Shown in pieces: positions 42,140 through 51,242 of a DNA stretch of 64,000 nt. Under the pieces are notes generated by a model that was not told where the DNA came from, did no database searches, and worked only from the letters and a program-made list of their open reading frames with translations. Source of the DNA: Paractinoplanes bogorensis (GTDB taxonomy: Bacteria; Actinomycetota; Actinomycetes; Mycobacteriales; Micromonosporaceae); the NCBI RefSeq assembly GCF_018829635.1, contig NZ_JAHKKG010000006.1:620001-684000 (forward strand). The letters run 5' to 3'. Both the position numbers and the translations under genes were made by a program. Position 1 is the first letter of the stretch; every line of letters starts with the position of its first letter.

Positions 42140-43696
42140 GTGCTCAGTCTGCTGCTCGCGGTCGCGGTCGGGGTCGCGGTCCTGGTCTGCACGAGCGTGG
42201 CTCGGCAGTTCCGGATCGCCCCGCCCGCGCTGCTGCTCCTCGCCGGTGTGCTGCTCGGGTTCGTCCCGGCGCTGCGCTCGGCCCACCTGCCGCCCGAGGC
42301 CGTCCTGCTGGTCTTCCTGCCCGTGCTGCTCTACTGGGAGAGCTTCACGTCGTCGTTGCGCGAGATCCGCACCAACCTGCGCGCGATCGTCCTGCTGAGC
42401 ACCGTGCTGGTCGCCGCGACAGCCGCGGTGGTCGCCGTCGCCGCCCACCTGCTCGGTCTGCCCTGGGGTCCGGCCTGGGTGCTCGGCGCCGCGGTCGCGC
42501 CGACCGACGCCACCGCCGTCGGGGTGCTGGGCCGGTCGCTGCCCCGGCGCCTGGCCACCACGCTGCGGGCCGAGAGCCTGGTCAACGACGGCACCGCGCT
42601 GGTCATCTACGCGCTCGCGGTCGGTGTCACGCTGGGCGAGGAACACGTCGGGTTCGCCACCGTCTCCGGCCGGTTCGCGCTGGCCTACCTGGGCGGCATC
42701 GCGATCGGCGTGATCCTGGCCGGGCTGAGCATCCAGGTGCGCCGGCGCCTGGACGACCCGTTCCAGCACAACATCATCGCCCTGCTCACGCCGCTGGCCG
42801 CCTACCTGCTGGCCGAAGAGGTCGAGGCCTCCGGCGTGCTGGCCGTGGTGGCGAGCGGGCTGCTGGTCAGCCGGGCCGCGCCGCGACTGTTCACGGCCGA
42901 TTCCCGCCAGTACGTGCAGACCGTGATGGCCTTCCTGACCGCCCTGGCCAACGCCGCGCTGTTCGTGCTGGTCGGTCTCGAGGTGCAGTCGGCCGTACGG
43001 GAATTGAGCACCGTCGGCGTCGCGAAGGCCCTGACCGCCGTGATGGTCGTCTCGGCGGTGGTCATCGGGGTGCGGTTCGCGTGGTTGTTCACCAGCCCGT
43101 ACGTGATCCGCGTCCTCGACCGCAGGCCCCGGCAACGCGAGCTGCGAGTGGGAGCCCGTCCCCGTGTGGTGATGGCGTCGGCCGGATTCCGGGGCGCGGT
43201 CTCGCTGGCCGCCGCGTTGGCCGTGCCGTCGTCGTTCCCCGACCGCGACCTGATCGTCTTCGTGACCGCCGGCGTCATCGCGGTGACGCTGGTCGTGCAG
43301 GCGCCGCTGCTGCCCCGGATCGTGCGCTGGGCCCGGGTCGCCGACGACGGCTCGGCCGAGCGGGAACGCCGGAAGGCCGAGATCACGGTGGGCTCGTCGG
43401 CGCGCGACTCGCTGCCCGAGCTGGCCGACCGGGCGGGCGTCGGTCGCGAGATCGCCGACGCCCTGGGCGCGGAGTTCGACCGGCGGCTGAGCATCCTGCG
43501 CGACTCCGACGACAGCGCGCGCGACTCCGAGGACCAGGACCGGCGGCTGCGGCTGGCGGCTATCGCCCACAAGCACGACACCCTGGTGCGGCTGCGGGAC
43601 GAGGGCGTCATCGACGACGAGGTGCTGCAGCGGATCCAGACCACGTTGGACTTCGAGGAGGTCCAGCTGCGGCACCACAATTTCGGGGCTTCCTGA
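42140..43696 (+). CDS. CPA1-family Na+/H+ antiporter
   Basis: Protein of 518 residues (GTG start, 13 bases after the oxidase). About twelve membrane helices with the cation site AAVAPTDATAVGVLGRSLPRRLATTLRAESLVNDGTALVIYALAVG (Asp and ND motif) and FRGAVSLAAALAVP. A ~120-residue cytoplasmic C-terminus contains charged helices (RERRKAEITVG, RRLRLAAIAHKHDTLVRLRDEGVIDDEVLQRIQTTLDFEE). Similar to NhaP/YjcE-type exchangers that maintain pH and sodium balance. Confidence 0.94.
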   Translation: MLSLLLAVAVGVAVLVCTSVARQFRIAPPALLLLAGVLLGFVPALRSAHLPPEAVLLVFLPVLLYWESFTSSLREIRTNLRAIVLLSTVLVAATAAVVAVAAHLLGLPWGPAWVLGAAVAPTDATAVGVLGRSLPRRLATTLRAESLVNDGTALVIYALAVGVTLGEEHVGFATVSGRFALAYLGGIAIGVILAGLSIQVRRRLDDPFQHNIIALLTPLAAYLLAEEVEASGVLAVVASGLLVSRAAPRLFTADSRQYVQTVMAFLTALANAALFVLVGLEVQSAVRELSTVGVAKALTAVMVVSAVVIGVRFAWLFTSPYVIRVLDRRPRQRELRVGARPRVVMASAGFRGAVSLAAALAVPSSFPDRDLIVFVTAGVIAVTLVVQAPLLPRIVRWARVADDGSAERERRKAEITVGSSARDSLPELADRAGVGREIADALGAEFDRRLSILRDSDDSARDSEDQDRRLRLAAIAHKHDTLVRLRDEGVIDDEVLQRIQTTLDFEEVQLRHHNFGAS

Positions 43697-43749
43697 TTCC
43701 GTACGCGGTGGGCGCTCGTCAGCGTTGCGTTGTGGTTAGGGTCGCGGGC

Positions 43750-44217
43750 GTGGATCTCGATGCGGCAGTCAACGGCGTCGACTGGTCGTCGTTCGCTTCG
43801 CCACCCTGGCACAGCCCGGCGGCGGTGCGTACCGCGTTGGCAGGCATTACCTCGGGCAGGGAGGAGTGGAATGTCGCCTGGGCCGTGGCGATGTTGGAGG
43901 ACGCCGTCGCGCATGGCCATTCCGGCTCGTTGTCGCCGGCGGCCGGGCCCGCGGTGGATGTCCTGCTGGCCGTCGCGGTCCGATGGCGGGCCGAGGCGCG
44001 TGCGCAGGCGCTGAGCAGCTTGTCGTCGTTGCTGAGCTACGAGGCAGTGCCGCCCTGGGCCGTCTACGAGCGCGACGGCATCAGGGTCGACGTCGAGGAC
44101 GACGTCCGCGCCCGCATCCGGGCCGGACTGCCGCTGCTGGAGTCGTTGGCGGCCGAGGCGCAGCCGTGGCGATCCAACCGCGGGCTGGCCCGGCAACTGA
44201 TCGACGAGGCGGGCTGA
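43750..44217 (+). CDS. Hypothetical helical protein, 155 residues
   Basis: From GTG 43750 (GTG 43732 also possible): DLDAAVNGVDWSSFASPPWHSPAAVRTALAGITSGREEWNVAWAVAMLEDAVAHGHSGSLSPAAGPAVDVLLAVAV. Several amphipathic helices in pairs suggest a HEAT/armadillo-like fold, as in some immunity proteins, but no family is recognised and no toxin gene is adjacent. Confidence 0.65.
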   Translation: MDLDAAVNGVDWSSFASPPWHSPAAVRTALAGITSGREEWNVAWAVAMLEDAVAHGHSGSLSPAAGPAVDVLLAVAVRWRAEARAQALSSLSSLLSYEAVPPWAVYERDGIRVDVEDDVRARIRAGLPLLESLAAEAQPWRSNRGLARQLIDEAG

Positions 44218-44258
44218 GAGGGGAGCTCGCCGTTTGCGGGCGGCAGTATTTTGGCCGG

Positions 44259-45008
44259 ATGACAAGCATGCCGGTGTTCGGCACACGCCTTGCACGTCTG
44301 CTCGAGCATCGAGCGACGTCCGCGGCCGACCTCGCACAGAGTGCGGGGATTCCCGCGGAGCGGCTCGACGCCGTCCTTGGCGGAGCCGACCCGGACGAGC
44401 CGCTGCTGCGCCACCTCGCGCCGGCACTGGGTCTGCACACCTCTGACCTGTTCCTGTTCGCGGCCCGCGCCGTCCCCGATGATCTGGCTCCGGCGGAGCT
44501 CCACGGTCCCTGGCACGTCGGCACTCTCGTGATCTGGGACGCTTACGGCCTGGACGCGCAGCGTCGTGAGCGGCTGCGCCACTTCGTCGACGGATTGCCG
44601 CGCCGGGAAACGGTGCGTACTCAACCGTTCCTGTCCGACTGGAACGAAGCAACGCCCGGCGTGATCCTGCGGCGGCTGCTGACCAACCGCAACCTTCTCC
44701 TCGATGCGAGGCTTCTGAGGGCGCTCGGTGGTGGCCCTTATGTGTCGACCTCGACGTACGCCATCGACTTCAGGAGGCGGCCGGAGCCGCGCGCTGAGTT
44801 CGTGAACGCCGTTGCCCGCACTGTTGGCATCCCCATCGGTGACCTGGCCGCGCTGCTCGGCCTCGAGGTCGCGGAGGTTCCGTGGAGCCTGAAACACGAG
44901 TGGCCGTCGGATCTGGTCGAACTCGCGTGGGCGGCCCGCCGGCTGGACGACGAGCAGCACCGGGCAGCGATGGACTACGCCGAGGCGCTCGAGCGAGGCG
45001 CGGCATAG
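44259..45008 (+). CDS. XRE-like helix-turn-helix protein with large C-terminal domain
   Basis: Protein of 249 residues. N-terminus FGTRLARLLEHRATSAADLAQSAGIPAERLDAVLGGADPDEPLLRHLAPALGLHTSDLFLFA is XRE-like. The middle (WNEATPGVILRRLLTNRNLLLDARLLRALGGGPYVSTSTY) is unrecognised. A second domain with AEFVNAVARTVGIPIGDLAALLGLE looks like another HTH half. Probably a DNA-binding regulator; target unknown. Ends seven bases from the convergent YibE/F gene. Confidence 0.7.
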   Translation: MTSMPVFGTRLARLLEHRATSAADLAQSAGIPAERLDAVLGGADPDEPLLRHLAPALGLHTSDLFLFAARAVPDDLAPAELHGPWHVGTLVIWDAYGLDAQRRERLRHFVDGLPRRETVRTQPFLSDWNEATPGVILRRLLTNRNLLLDARLLRALGGGPYVSTSTYAIDFRRRPEPRAEFVNAVARTVGIPIGDLAALLGLEVAEVPWSLKHEWPSDLVELAWAARRLDDEQHRAAMDYAEALERGAA

Positions 45009-45015
45009 CGGGGCG

Positions 45016-46257
45016 TCAGCGCTCCTTGGCCGGTTCGTCGTCGATGAACGCCATCCACGGCGACTCATCCGGTGGGGCTGATCGTTCGGCCGGCGGGGTG
45101 GCGGCTCGGACGGAGAGCCAGGCGGCCAGGGCCGTCGTGATGGGGACGGCGGCGATCAGGCCCAGGGTTCCGACGCCGGCGCGGACCAGTTCCTCGGCGA
45201 TCGGCTGGCCGGTCAGCAGGCGGGAGACCGGGGTGTCGCCGACCGCGAACAGCAGCATCAGCGGGAGCGAGGCACCGGCGTACGCGAGAACGATGGTGTT
45301 GACGACCGAGGCGATGTGCGCCCGGCCGACGCGGGTGGCGGCGCGGTAGAGCTCGCGGAAACCGTAGCGGGGATTGGCCACGGCCAGCTCGCGGACGGTC
45401 TCGGCCTGGGTCACGGTGACGTCGTCGAGGACGCCGAGTGCGCCGATCACGATGCCGGCCAGCAGCAGGCCCCGCATGTTGACGTCGCCCTGGCTGATGC
45501 TCAGGAAGCTGGTCGCCTCGTCGGCCACCCCGTTCAGGTGGATGTAGCCGGTGAACAGGGCCGACAGCACCGCGGTGATGGTCAGGGCGATCAGCGTCCC
45601 GGCCACCGCGACCGTGGTCGGCAGGGTGAAGCCGTGGGTCAGGTAGAGCACCGTCAGCATGATCGCGGCGGCCCCGACGACCGCGACCAGCAGGGGTTGC
45701 CGGCCGTCGAGGATCGCGGGGACGACGAAGATCAGCAGGACGGCGAACGTGACCGCCAGCCCGGCCAGTGCCCGCAGGCCGCGCCACCGGCCGAAGGCGA
45801 TCACGGCCAGCGCCACCGCCGCGCCGAGCACCCACAGTTCGAAGCCACGCTGGTGGTCGCCGATCGTGTATTCGCGACCGCTGAAGCTCTCTTCCAGGTG
45901 CAGCAGCACGATGTCGTCGCCGGGCTCGACCGTGATCGCGCCGGGACCGGCCGGGATGTCGGTCTCCACCGTGTCGCCGGACCGGTCGCCCTCGGTGAGG
46001 CGGACGCTGACCGTGCCGCACTCGGTGGGCGCGGCGGAGGTCTCGCCCTGCGGCAGCTCGACCTCGGGGCAGGCGGCCGGGGTCACCGCCACGACCTGCC
46101 CGGTCACCTCGATCGCGCCGCCGCCGTCGCCGGGACGGTCGGTGCCGTGCGGCCAGAGCAGCAGCATCCCGAGGGCGGTCAGCACCACGGCGGGAATCAG
46201 CACCGACAGCACGAGACGTCGCATGCGCGGCGTCATGGGCTCGTGGTCGTGCGGCAT
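45016..46257 (-). CDS. YibE/F-family membrane protein
   Basis: Protein of 413 residues. One N-terminal helix, an extracytoplasmic beta-rich domain (~45-130; Cys-containing CPEVELPQGETSAAPTECGTVSV), then about seven helices. GRWRGLRALAGLAVTFAVLLIFVVPAIL, ISQGDVNMRGLLLAGIVIGALGVLDDVTVTQAETVREL and the C-terminal IAEELVRAGVGTLGLIAAVPITTALAAWL are signatures of YibE/F. Proposed as a transporter or membrane-integrity protein; mechanism not established. Confidence 0.93.
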   Translation of the reverse strand: MPHDHEPMTPRMRRLVLSVLIPAVVLTALGMLLLWPHGTDRPGDGGGAIEVTGQVVAVTPAACPEVELPQGETSAAPTECGTVSVRLTEGDRSGDTVETDIPAGPGAITVEPGDDIVLLHLEESFSGREYTIGDHQRGFELWVLGAAVALAVIAFGRWRGLRALAGLAVTFAVLLIFVVPAILDGRQPLLVAVVGAAAIMLTVLYLTHGFTLPTTVAVAGTLIALTITAVLSALFTGYIHLNGVADEATSFLSISQGDVNMRGLLLAGIVIGALGVLDDVTVTQAETVRELAVANPRYGFRELYRAATRVGRAHIASVVNTIVLAYAGASLPLMLLFAVGDTPVSRLLTGQPIAEELVRAGVGTLGLIAAVPITTALAAWLSVRAATPPAERSAPPDESPWMAFIDDEPAKER

Positions 46258-46343
46258 CTATCCTCCGGTGTCGGGCGGCGTCGAGCACGGCAAGCGTACG
46301 GGCGGCCCTGTCACAGATCCGGGTGGTTACGCGTCCATGTGGC

Positions 46344-46772
46344 ATGACCCTCGAATCCGCCCGCCGATGGCTGCGGGCCGGCCTGTACACGCTGGCCGCC
46401 CTGCAGACGTTCGTCTCGGCCTGGCAGTACTTCCGGCCCCGCTCGTTCTACGACGATTTCCCGACCGTCCGGCTCGACCCGCCGTACAACGAACATCTGG
46501 TCACCGACGTCGGCGGGCTCGGCCTGGCGCTGGCGGCGACGCTCCTGATCGCCGCCGTTCTGAACGACGAGAAGGTCGCGCTGGCCTCATTGACCGGCTA
46601 CCTGATCTACGCCGGTACGCATTTTGTCTTCCACGTCACGCACTTCGGCAACTTCTCGCTGGGGGAGGCGCTCGGCGTCGGCACCGGACTGGGCATCGAG
46701 GTCGTCCTGGCGCTGCTGCTGCTCTACACGGCCCGGCTGCTGCACCGGGCGGCCGTCCCGGCGCAGAGGTGA
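46344..46772 (+). CDS. Four-helix membrane protein, 142 residues
   Basis: From ATG 46344: TLESARRWLRAGLYTLAALQTFVSAWQYFRPRSFYDDFPTVRLDPPYNEHLVTDVGGLGLALAATLLIAAV...SLTGYLIYAGTHFVFHVTHFGNFSLGEALGVG. Four helices with a conserved-looking His cluster (HFVFHVTHF), which could bind heme or metal, but no family is certain. Ends over the start of an antisense open frame. Confidence 0.75.
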   Translation: MTLESARRWLRAGLYTLAALQTFVSAWQYFRPRSFYDDFPTVRLDPPYNEHLVTDVGGLGLALAATLLIAAVLNDEKVALASLTGYLIYAGTHFVFHVTHFGNFSLGEALGVGTGLGIEVVLALLLLYTARLLHRAAVPAQR

Positions 46773-47495
46773 CGGGAGCACGGCGGCCACGGCGAGACAG
46801 GCCATCAGCCCGTACGCGACGGCGGCGGGCCCGGCCAGCGGCGCGGTGAGCCCGAAGGTGAGCCCGAAAGCGAGATAGCAGGGCAGGCTGCGCACCAGCC
46901 CGATCAGGGTGTGCACCCCGGCCGCCCGTCCGTCGCAGGTGACCGCCACCACCGTCAGCATCGTGCACATCGTCGGGAACGCCGCCACCGCACCGGCCGG
47001 AGCCGGACCGGCCCACCGGCTGCACAGCACCGCCGCGGCGACGATCAGGGCCGCCCCGGCGCAGGTCAGCACGATGCTCGACCGGGAGCGGGCCGACGGC
47101 GTACGCAATAAGGCAGTCGGCATCACCCGCGGTGCCGCCCACAGCACGATGACCGCGGCGAGCACGGCCACCGCGGCCGGGAGGCGCTCGACCAGAAGAG
47201 CCACGGCGACGTAGGCCAGCGCGCCCCCGGCCGCGCCGCGGAGCAGGCCGTGGCGGTGGAGCACGTGCGCGAAGACCACACCCAGAGCCACCTGCGCGGG
47301 AACGTGAACGGCGGCGCTGAGCGCCATGGCCGCGGCCGCGTCCGGTCCGGAGTCGGTCGCGACGACGAGCACGGCCACCGCCATGGCCACGGGCAGAGCG
47401 CCGACCCAGCCGGCTGCGGACGGTCCGAGACGACGTTCGGCGAGGGCGGCCCCGGCCATCACCACCGGGGCCAGAAGTATCGAGATCAGAACCAT
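46587..47495 (-). CDS. Polytopic membrane protein of unknown function
   Basis: About 302 residues from ATG 47495 (ATG 47522 also in frame). Two homologous-looking halves of four helices each: AGWVGALPVAMAVAVLVVATDSGPDAAAAMALSAAVHVPAQVALGVVFA and AGAVAAFPTMCTMLTVVAVTCDGRAAGVHTLIGLVRSLPCYLAFGLTFGLT, which suggests an internal repeat. The final ~62 codons lie antisense to the preceding gene and have low-complexity, Gln/Arg-rich content, so the true end may be near 46770. Divergent from a LysR gene, which probably controls it. Confidence 0.65.
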   Translation of the reverse strand: MVLISILLAPVVMAGAALAERRLGPSAAGWVGALPVAMAVAVLVVATDSGPDAAAAMALSAAVHVPAQVALGVVFAHVLHRHGLLRGAAGGALAYVAVALLVERLPAAVAVLAAVIVLWAAPRVMPTALLRTPSARSRSSIVLTCAGAALIVAAAVLCSRWAGPAPAGAVAAFPTMCTMLTVVAVTCDGRAAGVHTLIGLVRSLPCYLAFGLTFGLTAPLAGPAAVAYGLMACLAVAAVLPSPLRRDGRPVQQPGRVEQQQRQDDLDAQSGADAERLPQREVAEVRDVEDKMRTGVDQVAGQ

Positions 47496-47521
47496 GCTTT
47501 CCAGGCTGTCCGACCAGACCA

Positions 47522-47569
47522 TTCGGATCCAGTTCCGATTTCAGGGCTCAATTCGTGGGAGAATCCGAA
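47522..47569. promoter_or_regulatory. Inverted repeat in LysR/membrane-protein divergon
   Basis: TTCGGAT (47522-47528) and ATCCGAA (47563-47569) form a 7-bp inverted repeat 34 bases apart, immediately before the LysR start. Suitable as a regulator-binding region. Confidence 0.45.
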
Positions 47570-47571
47570 CG

Positions 47572-48471
47572 GTGGAGCTCCGACGGTTACGCCTTCTCGA
47601 CGCCCTGTCCCGGCTCGGCACCGTCGCGGCGGTCGCCGAGGCCCTCTCGTTCAGCCCGTCCAGCGTCTCGGTGCAACTGGCGCAGCTCGAGACCGAGGCC
47701 GGGGTCCGGCTGCTGCGCCGGGTCGGGCGCAGCGTCGAGCTGACCCCGGCCGGTCTGCGGCTGGCCGGCTACGCCGCCGAGGCGCTGGCCGCCGACGAGG
47801 CCATGCGGGCCGAACTGGCGAGCGCCGGCGACGCTCCGGGCGGCCGGCTGCGCCTGACGATCGTGCAGACCCCGGCGCTGGCCCTGCTCCCGGCGACGCT
47901 GGAGCGACTGGCCACCACGGCCCCCGATCTGCGGGTCGAGGTCTATCAGCGCGAGACCGCACCCGCCCTCGACGAGCTCCGCGCCCGCACCGTCGATCTG
48001 GTCGTGGGCATCGAATACGACCCGGTCCCGGTCGCCCGGCAACCCGGCATCGACCGTCGTGACCTGATCCGCGAGGACGTGCTGCTGGCCGTACGGCCGG
48101 GGTTGCCCTACCGGTCGCTCGCCGACTGCGCCGATCTGGAGTGGGCCACCGGCCATCGCGGCGGCACCGGGCTGGACGCGGTGCTCCGCAACGTCTGCAA
48201 CCGCCTGGCCGGCTACGAGCCCCTGGTCCGGCACCGCAGCGACGACGGGGTCGTCCTCGGTGCGCTGGTCGCCTCCGGCCGGGCCGTGGCCCTGCTTCCC
48301 GCTTTCCTGACCGCGACGCTGCCGCAGATCGCCGCCTACCCGGTCGCCGAGGAGCGCCTGCAGCGAACCGTCTTCACCGCCACCCGCGTCTCCGCCGCCG
48401 GCAGCCCCGGCGTCGTCGCCGTGCGCGAGGCGTTGCATGCGGCTGCCGCCTCGATCGCCCAGAGGTCATAA
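47572..48471 (+). CDS. LysR-family transcriptional regulator
   Basis: Protein of 299 residues from GTG. HTH: VELRRLRLLDALSRLGTVAAVAEALSFSPSSVSVQLAQLETEAGVRLLRRVGRSVELTPAGLRLAGYA, followed by a LysR substrate domain (GGRLRLTIVQTPALALLPATLERLATTAPDLRVEVYQRETAPALDELRARTVDLVVGIEYD). Divergent from the membrane protein, a common arrangement in which the regulator controls a transporter. Confidence 0.93.
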   Translation: MELRRLRLLDALSRLGTVAAVAEALSFSPSSVSVQLAQLETEAGVRLLRRVGRSVELTPAGLRLAGYAAEALAADEAMRAELASAGDAPGGRLRLTIVQTPALALLPATLERLATTAPDLRVEVYQRETAPALDELRARTVDLVVGIEYDPVPVARQPGIDRRDLIREDVLLAVRPGLPYRSLADCADLEWATGHRGGTGLDAVLRNVCNRLAGYEPLVRHRSDDGVVLGALVASGRAVALLPAFLTATLPQIAAYPVAEERLQRTVFTATRVSAAGSPGVVAVREALHAAAASIAQRS

Positions 48472-48480
48472 TTCACGACT

Positions 48481-49068
48481 GTGACCATCGTCTTCGCGGA
48501 TCGCGGCCTGCACCTCGGCGTCCTGGGCGCCCTTCTCGACGCGGGGGCGGTCGGCGCCGCCGAGCTCACGGCGATCGTCGAGTCGACCGGCCCGGACGGC
48601 CCCGACGACGGCTATCCCGGCCCCGGCCCGCGCCTGGCGGCGTCGCTCGACCTGCTGCACGCGCTCCCGCTCCCGGCCGCCGGCACGGTCGAGCGCCTCG
48701 GCTTCGACGGCGGCAACGAGATCTACATGCTGGTCGAGCAGACCCTCGACGTCGACACCGGCGGCGAGTCGGACGACTACAACGTGACGTCGCTGGAGGG
48801 CATCGACCGGCTGACGAGTCTGCGGTCGCTCGATCTCGACGGGCACGGCTACCACCCCGAGCCCCTGGACCTGACCCCGCTCGCCGGTCACCCGGTGCTG
48901 GCCGAGCTGCTTCTCACCGGCGCCTGCACCGCGGCCGGAGCGCTGGAGCAGCTGCCCGCTCTGCGGGAACTGGATGTCCGGCTGGCCCGCCTCGACGACC
49001 CCGGCGTCCTGACCCGGCTGGAGGCGCGCGGGGTGACGATCAAACAGCGCCCGCCAGTTGGCGGGTAA
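48481..49068 (+). CDS. Leucine-rich-repeat-like hypothetical protein
   Basis: Protein of 195 residues, nine bases after LysR. N-terminal half TIVFADRGLHLGVLGALLDAGAVGAAELTAIVES; C-terminal half shows LRR-like periodicity (LEGIDRLTSLRSLDLDGHG, LTPLAGHPVLAELLLTGACTAAGALEQLPALRELDVRLARL). Soluble, possibly a protein-binding partner. Function unknown. Confidence 0.75.
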   Translation: MTIVFADRGLHLGVLGALLDAGAVGAAELTAIVESTGPDGPDDGYPGPGPRLAASLDLLHALPLPAAGTVERLGFDGGNEIYMLVEQTLDVDTGGESDDYNVTSLEGIDRLTSLRSLDLDGHGYHPEPLDLTPLAGHPVLAELLLTGACTAAGALEQLPALRELDVRLARLDDPGVLTRLEARGVTIKQRPPVGG

Positions 49069-49157
49069 CTTCCGCCGTCCGGCGCTCGTCGGGGGAGCGA
49101 CCTGCGTCACAGAATGAGGTCACACCGCCGAAACGTTGCCGTAACAAGGGAGTTCCC

Positions 49158-50147
49158 GTGACGATCGAGACCACCCAGCCAGTCGGCCCGCCTCCACCGT
49201 TCGACCCCGAGCTGGCCGCCGCCCTCGAGGTCATCGGCGAGCAGCTGCCCTCGGCGCTGACCGCCGAGATGATCCCGGCCATGCGCGAGGGCAACGCCAT
49301 CGCCGACCTCTCCGACGAGGACCTGGCCCGCGACGGCGCGTTCACCGTGACCCGCCGCAACGTACCCGGACCGGCCGGCGACCCCGACGTCGAGCTGCTG
49401 ATCCTGACCCCGGCCGGCGCGTCGACGCCGCTGCCCGCGATCTATCACACGCACGGCGGTGGCATGATCATCGGCAACAACCGCACCGGTCTCGGCGTGC
49501 TGCAGGACTGGGCGGTCGAGGTGCCGTCGGTGATCGTGTCGGTCGAGTACCGGCTCGCCCCCGAGCACCCGCACCCGGCTCCGGTCGAGGACTGCTACGC
49601 CGGCCTGGTCTGGACCGCCGCCAACGCCGCCGAGCTGGGCATCGACCCCGAGCGGATTGTTATTGCCGGGGCCAGCGCCGGTGGCGGACTGGCCGCGGGC
49701 ACGGCCCTGATCGCCCGCGACCGGGGCGGCCCGGCCCTGTTCGGCCAGATGCTGCTCTGCCCGATGATCGACGACCGCAACGACACCGCTTCGGCGGTGC
49801 AGATGGCCGGGCGGGGCGTCTGGGACCGTACGGCGAACTACACCGGCTGGACGGCCCTGCTCGGCGACGCGCGGGGCGGGCCGGACGTGTCGCCGTACGC
49901 GGCCCCGGCCCGGGAGACGAACCTGGCCGGCCTGCCACCGGCGTTCATCGACGTCGGCTCGGCCGAGACGTTCCGGGACGAGGACGTGGCCTACGCGAGT
50001 GCGATCTGGCGGGCCGGTGGCCGGGCCGAGCTGCACGTGTGGCCGGGCGGCTTCCACGGCTTCGACCTGATGGCACCGCAGGCCGCCGTCTCCCAGGACG
50101 CCAGTGCCGCCCGCGTGCACTGGCTGAAGAGGCTATTGGGCGCCTGA
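49158..50147 (+). CDS. Hormone-sensitive-lipase-type alpha/beta hydrolase
   Basis: Protein of 329 residues (GTG 49158, AAGGGAG upstream). HSL signature HTHGGGMI (HGGG 99-102) for the oxyanion hole, SVEYRLAPEHPHPAPVEDCYAGL, nucleophile Ser173 in GASAGGGLAAG, catalytic Asp in PPAFIDVGSAETFRDED and His in WPGGFHGFD. A short-chain carboxylesterase family IV enzyme. The PucR-type regulator 25 bases downstream is its likely partner. Confidence 0.95.
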   Translation: MTIETTQPVGPPPPFDPELAAALEVIGEQLPSALTAEMIPAMREGNAIADLSDEDLARDGAFTVTRRNVPGPAGDPDVELLILTPAGASTPLPAIYHTHGGGMIIGNNRTGLGVLQDWAVEVPSVIVSVEYRLAPEHPHPAPVEDCYAGLVWTAANAAELGIDPERIVIAGASAGGGLAAGTALIARDRGGPALFGQMLLCPMIDDRNDTASAVQMAGRGVWDRTANYTGWTALLGDARGGPDVSPYAAPARETNLAGLPPAFIDVGSAETFRDEDVAYASAIWRAGGRAELHVWPGGFHGFDLMAPQAAVSQDASAARVHWLKRLLGA

Positions 50148-50171
50148 GCTCAGGAGAGCGAGGATGGGACG

Positions 50172-51161
50172 GTGAAGGACCTCGCCGTCCGCCTCGCTGC
50201 CCTCGACCCCGACGCCGGGGCCGCCCTGCGGGTGATCGCCTATTTCGACCGGCTGGCCGAGTCCCGGGCCGGTCTGCAGACGATCGTGCGCGGGGCGGCG
50301 ATCCTCTCCGGGTGCGCCGCGCGGCTGGCCGACCGTGACCGCCGCATCCAGATCCGCGTCCAGCCCGACGGCACGTCCGGGCCCGGCGCGGCAGGCCGGG
50401 CCGAGCTGGAGGCCGCGACCGGCGAGCCCGACCCGCTCTGGATGTCCGCGCCCGCGGGCGACGCCACCCTGTGGCTGGAGCGGCCCGGTCCGCCCGGTCC
50501 GGTCGACGCGATGGTGCTCGAACGGGCCGGTGCCGCGGCCCGTTCGGTGCTCGACCGCACGCGAGGTCACGCCGCGCATCCCGATCCGGCCTTGGTCGAG
50601 CTGGTGGTCGATGCCGCCGCACCCGAACCGGTGCGGCTGCAGGCGGCGGCCCGTCTGGGCTTCAACCCTTCCGATTCCGTACGGGCGATAGCGCTCGAAG
50701 GCGGCGCCGTGCGCCTGCTCCACGGGGCCGGACCGGACATCACCGGCCGCGCCGGAGTCGGCCCGGCCGGCCCGCCCGCCGACCTCCCGGATTCGTGGGC
50801 GGCGGCCCGCATCGCGCTCCGCTTCACGGCCGAGAGCACCGACCAGGATCCCGGCCCGCGCATCGTCCACGCCGACGAACTCGGCGGCCTGGCCCTGCTC
50901 GCGACCACTCACACCGAGCCGATCCCCGACGAGCGCGCCCTCGACCGGGCCGCCGCGACCGCCCCGTGGATGCTGACCACGCTCGACGCGGTCGCCGAGA
51001 CGGCCAGCCTGCGCGCCGCCGCGACCGTCCTGCGCCTGCACCACTCCACCCTGCAGGACAGGCTGGCCCACACCCTGCCCGTGCTCGGCTGGGACGTCCG
51101 CGAGCCTCGGGGCCGCCTGCGCCTCCAGCTGGCCCTGGCCCTGCGCCGCCTGCATCGCTGA
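50172..51161 (+). CDS. PucR-type transcriptional regulator
   Basis: Protein of 329 residues from GTG. The C-terminus has the PucR HTH_30 pattern: LTTLDAVAETASLRAAATVLRLHHSTLQDRLAHTLPVLGWDVREPRGRLRLQLALALRRLHR. The N-terminal two thirds is a GAF-like sensor region with no clear ligand motif. It likely regulates the adjacent esterase gene. Confidence 0.88.
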   Translation: MKDLAVRLAALDPDAGAALRVIAYFDRLAESRAGLQTIVRGAAILSGCAARLADRDRRIQIRVQPDGTSGPGAAGRAELEAATGEPDPLWMSAPAGDATLWLERPGPPGPVDAMVLERAGAAARSVLDRTRGHAAHPDPALVELVVDAAAPEPVRLQAAARLGFNPSDSVRAIALEGGAVRLLHGAGPDITGRAGVGPAGPPADLPDSWAAARIALRFTAESTDQDPGPRIVHADELGGLALLATTHTEPIPDERALDRAAATAPWMLTTLDAVAETASLRAAATVLRLHHSTLQDRLAHTLPVLGWDVREPRGRLRLQLALALRRLHR

Positions 51162-51242
51162 GGCCTGCTTCTCGCTGAGCCGGGGTCTGGCCCTGCGCCG
51201 GCTGCACCGTTAAGTCGCTCTTAGGTCACCCGAAGGCGCTCC

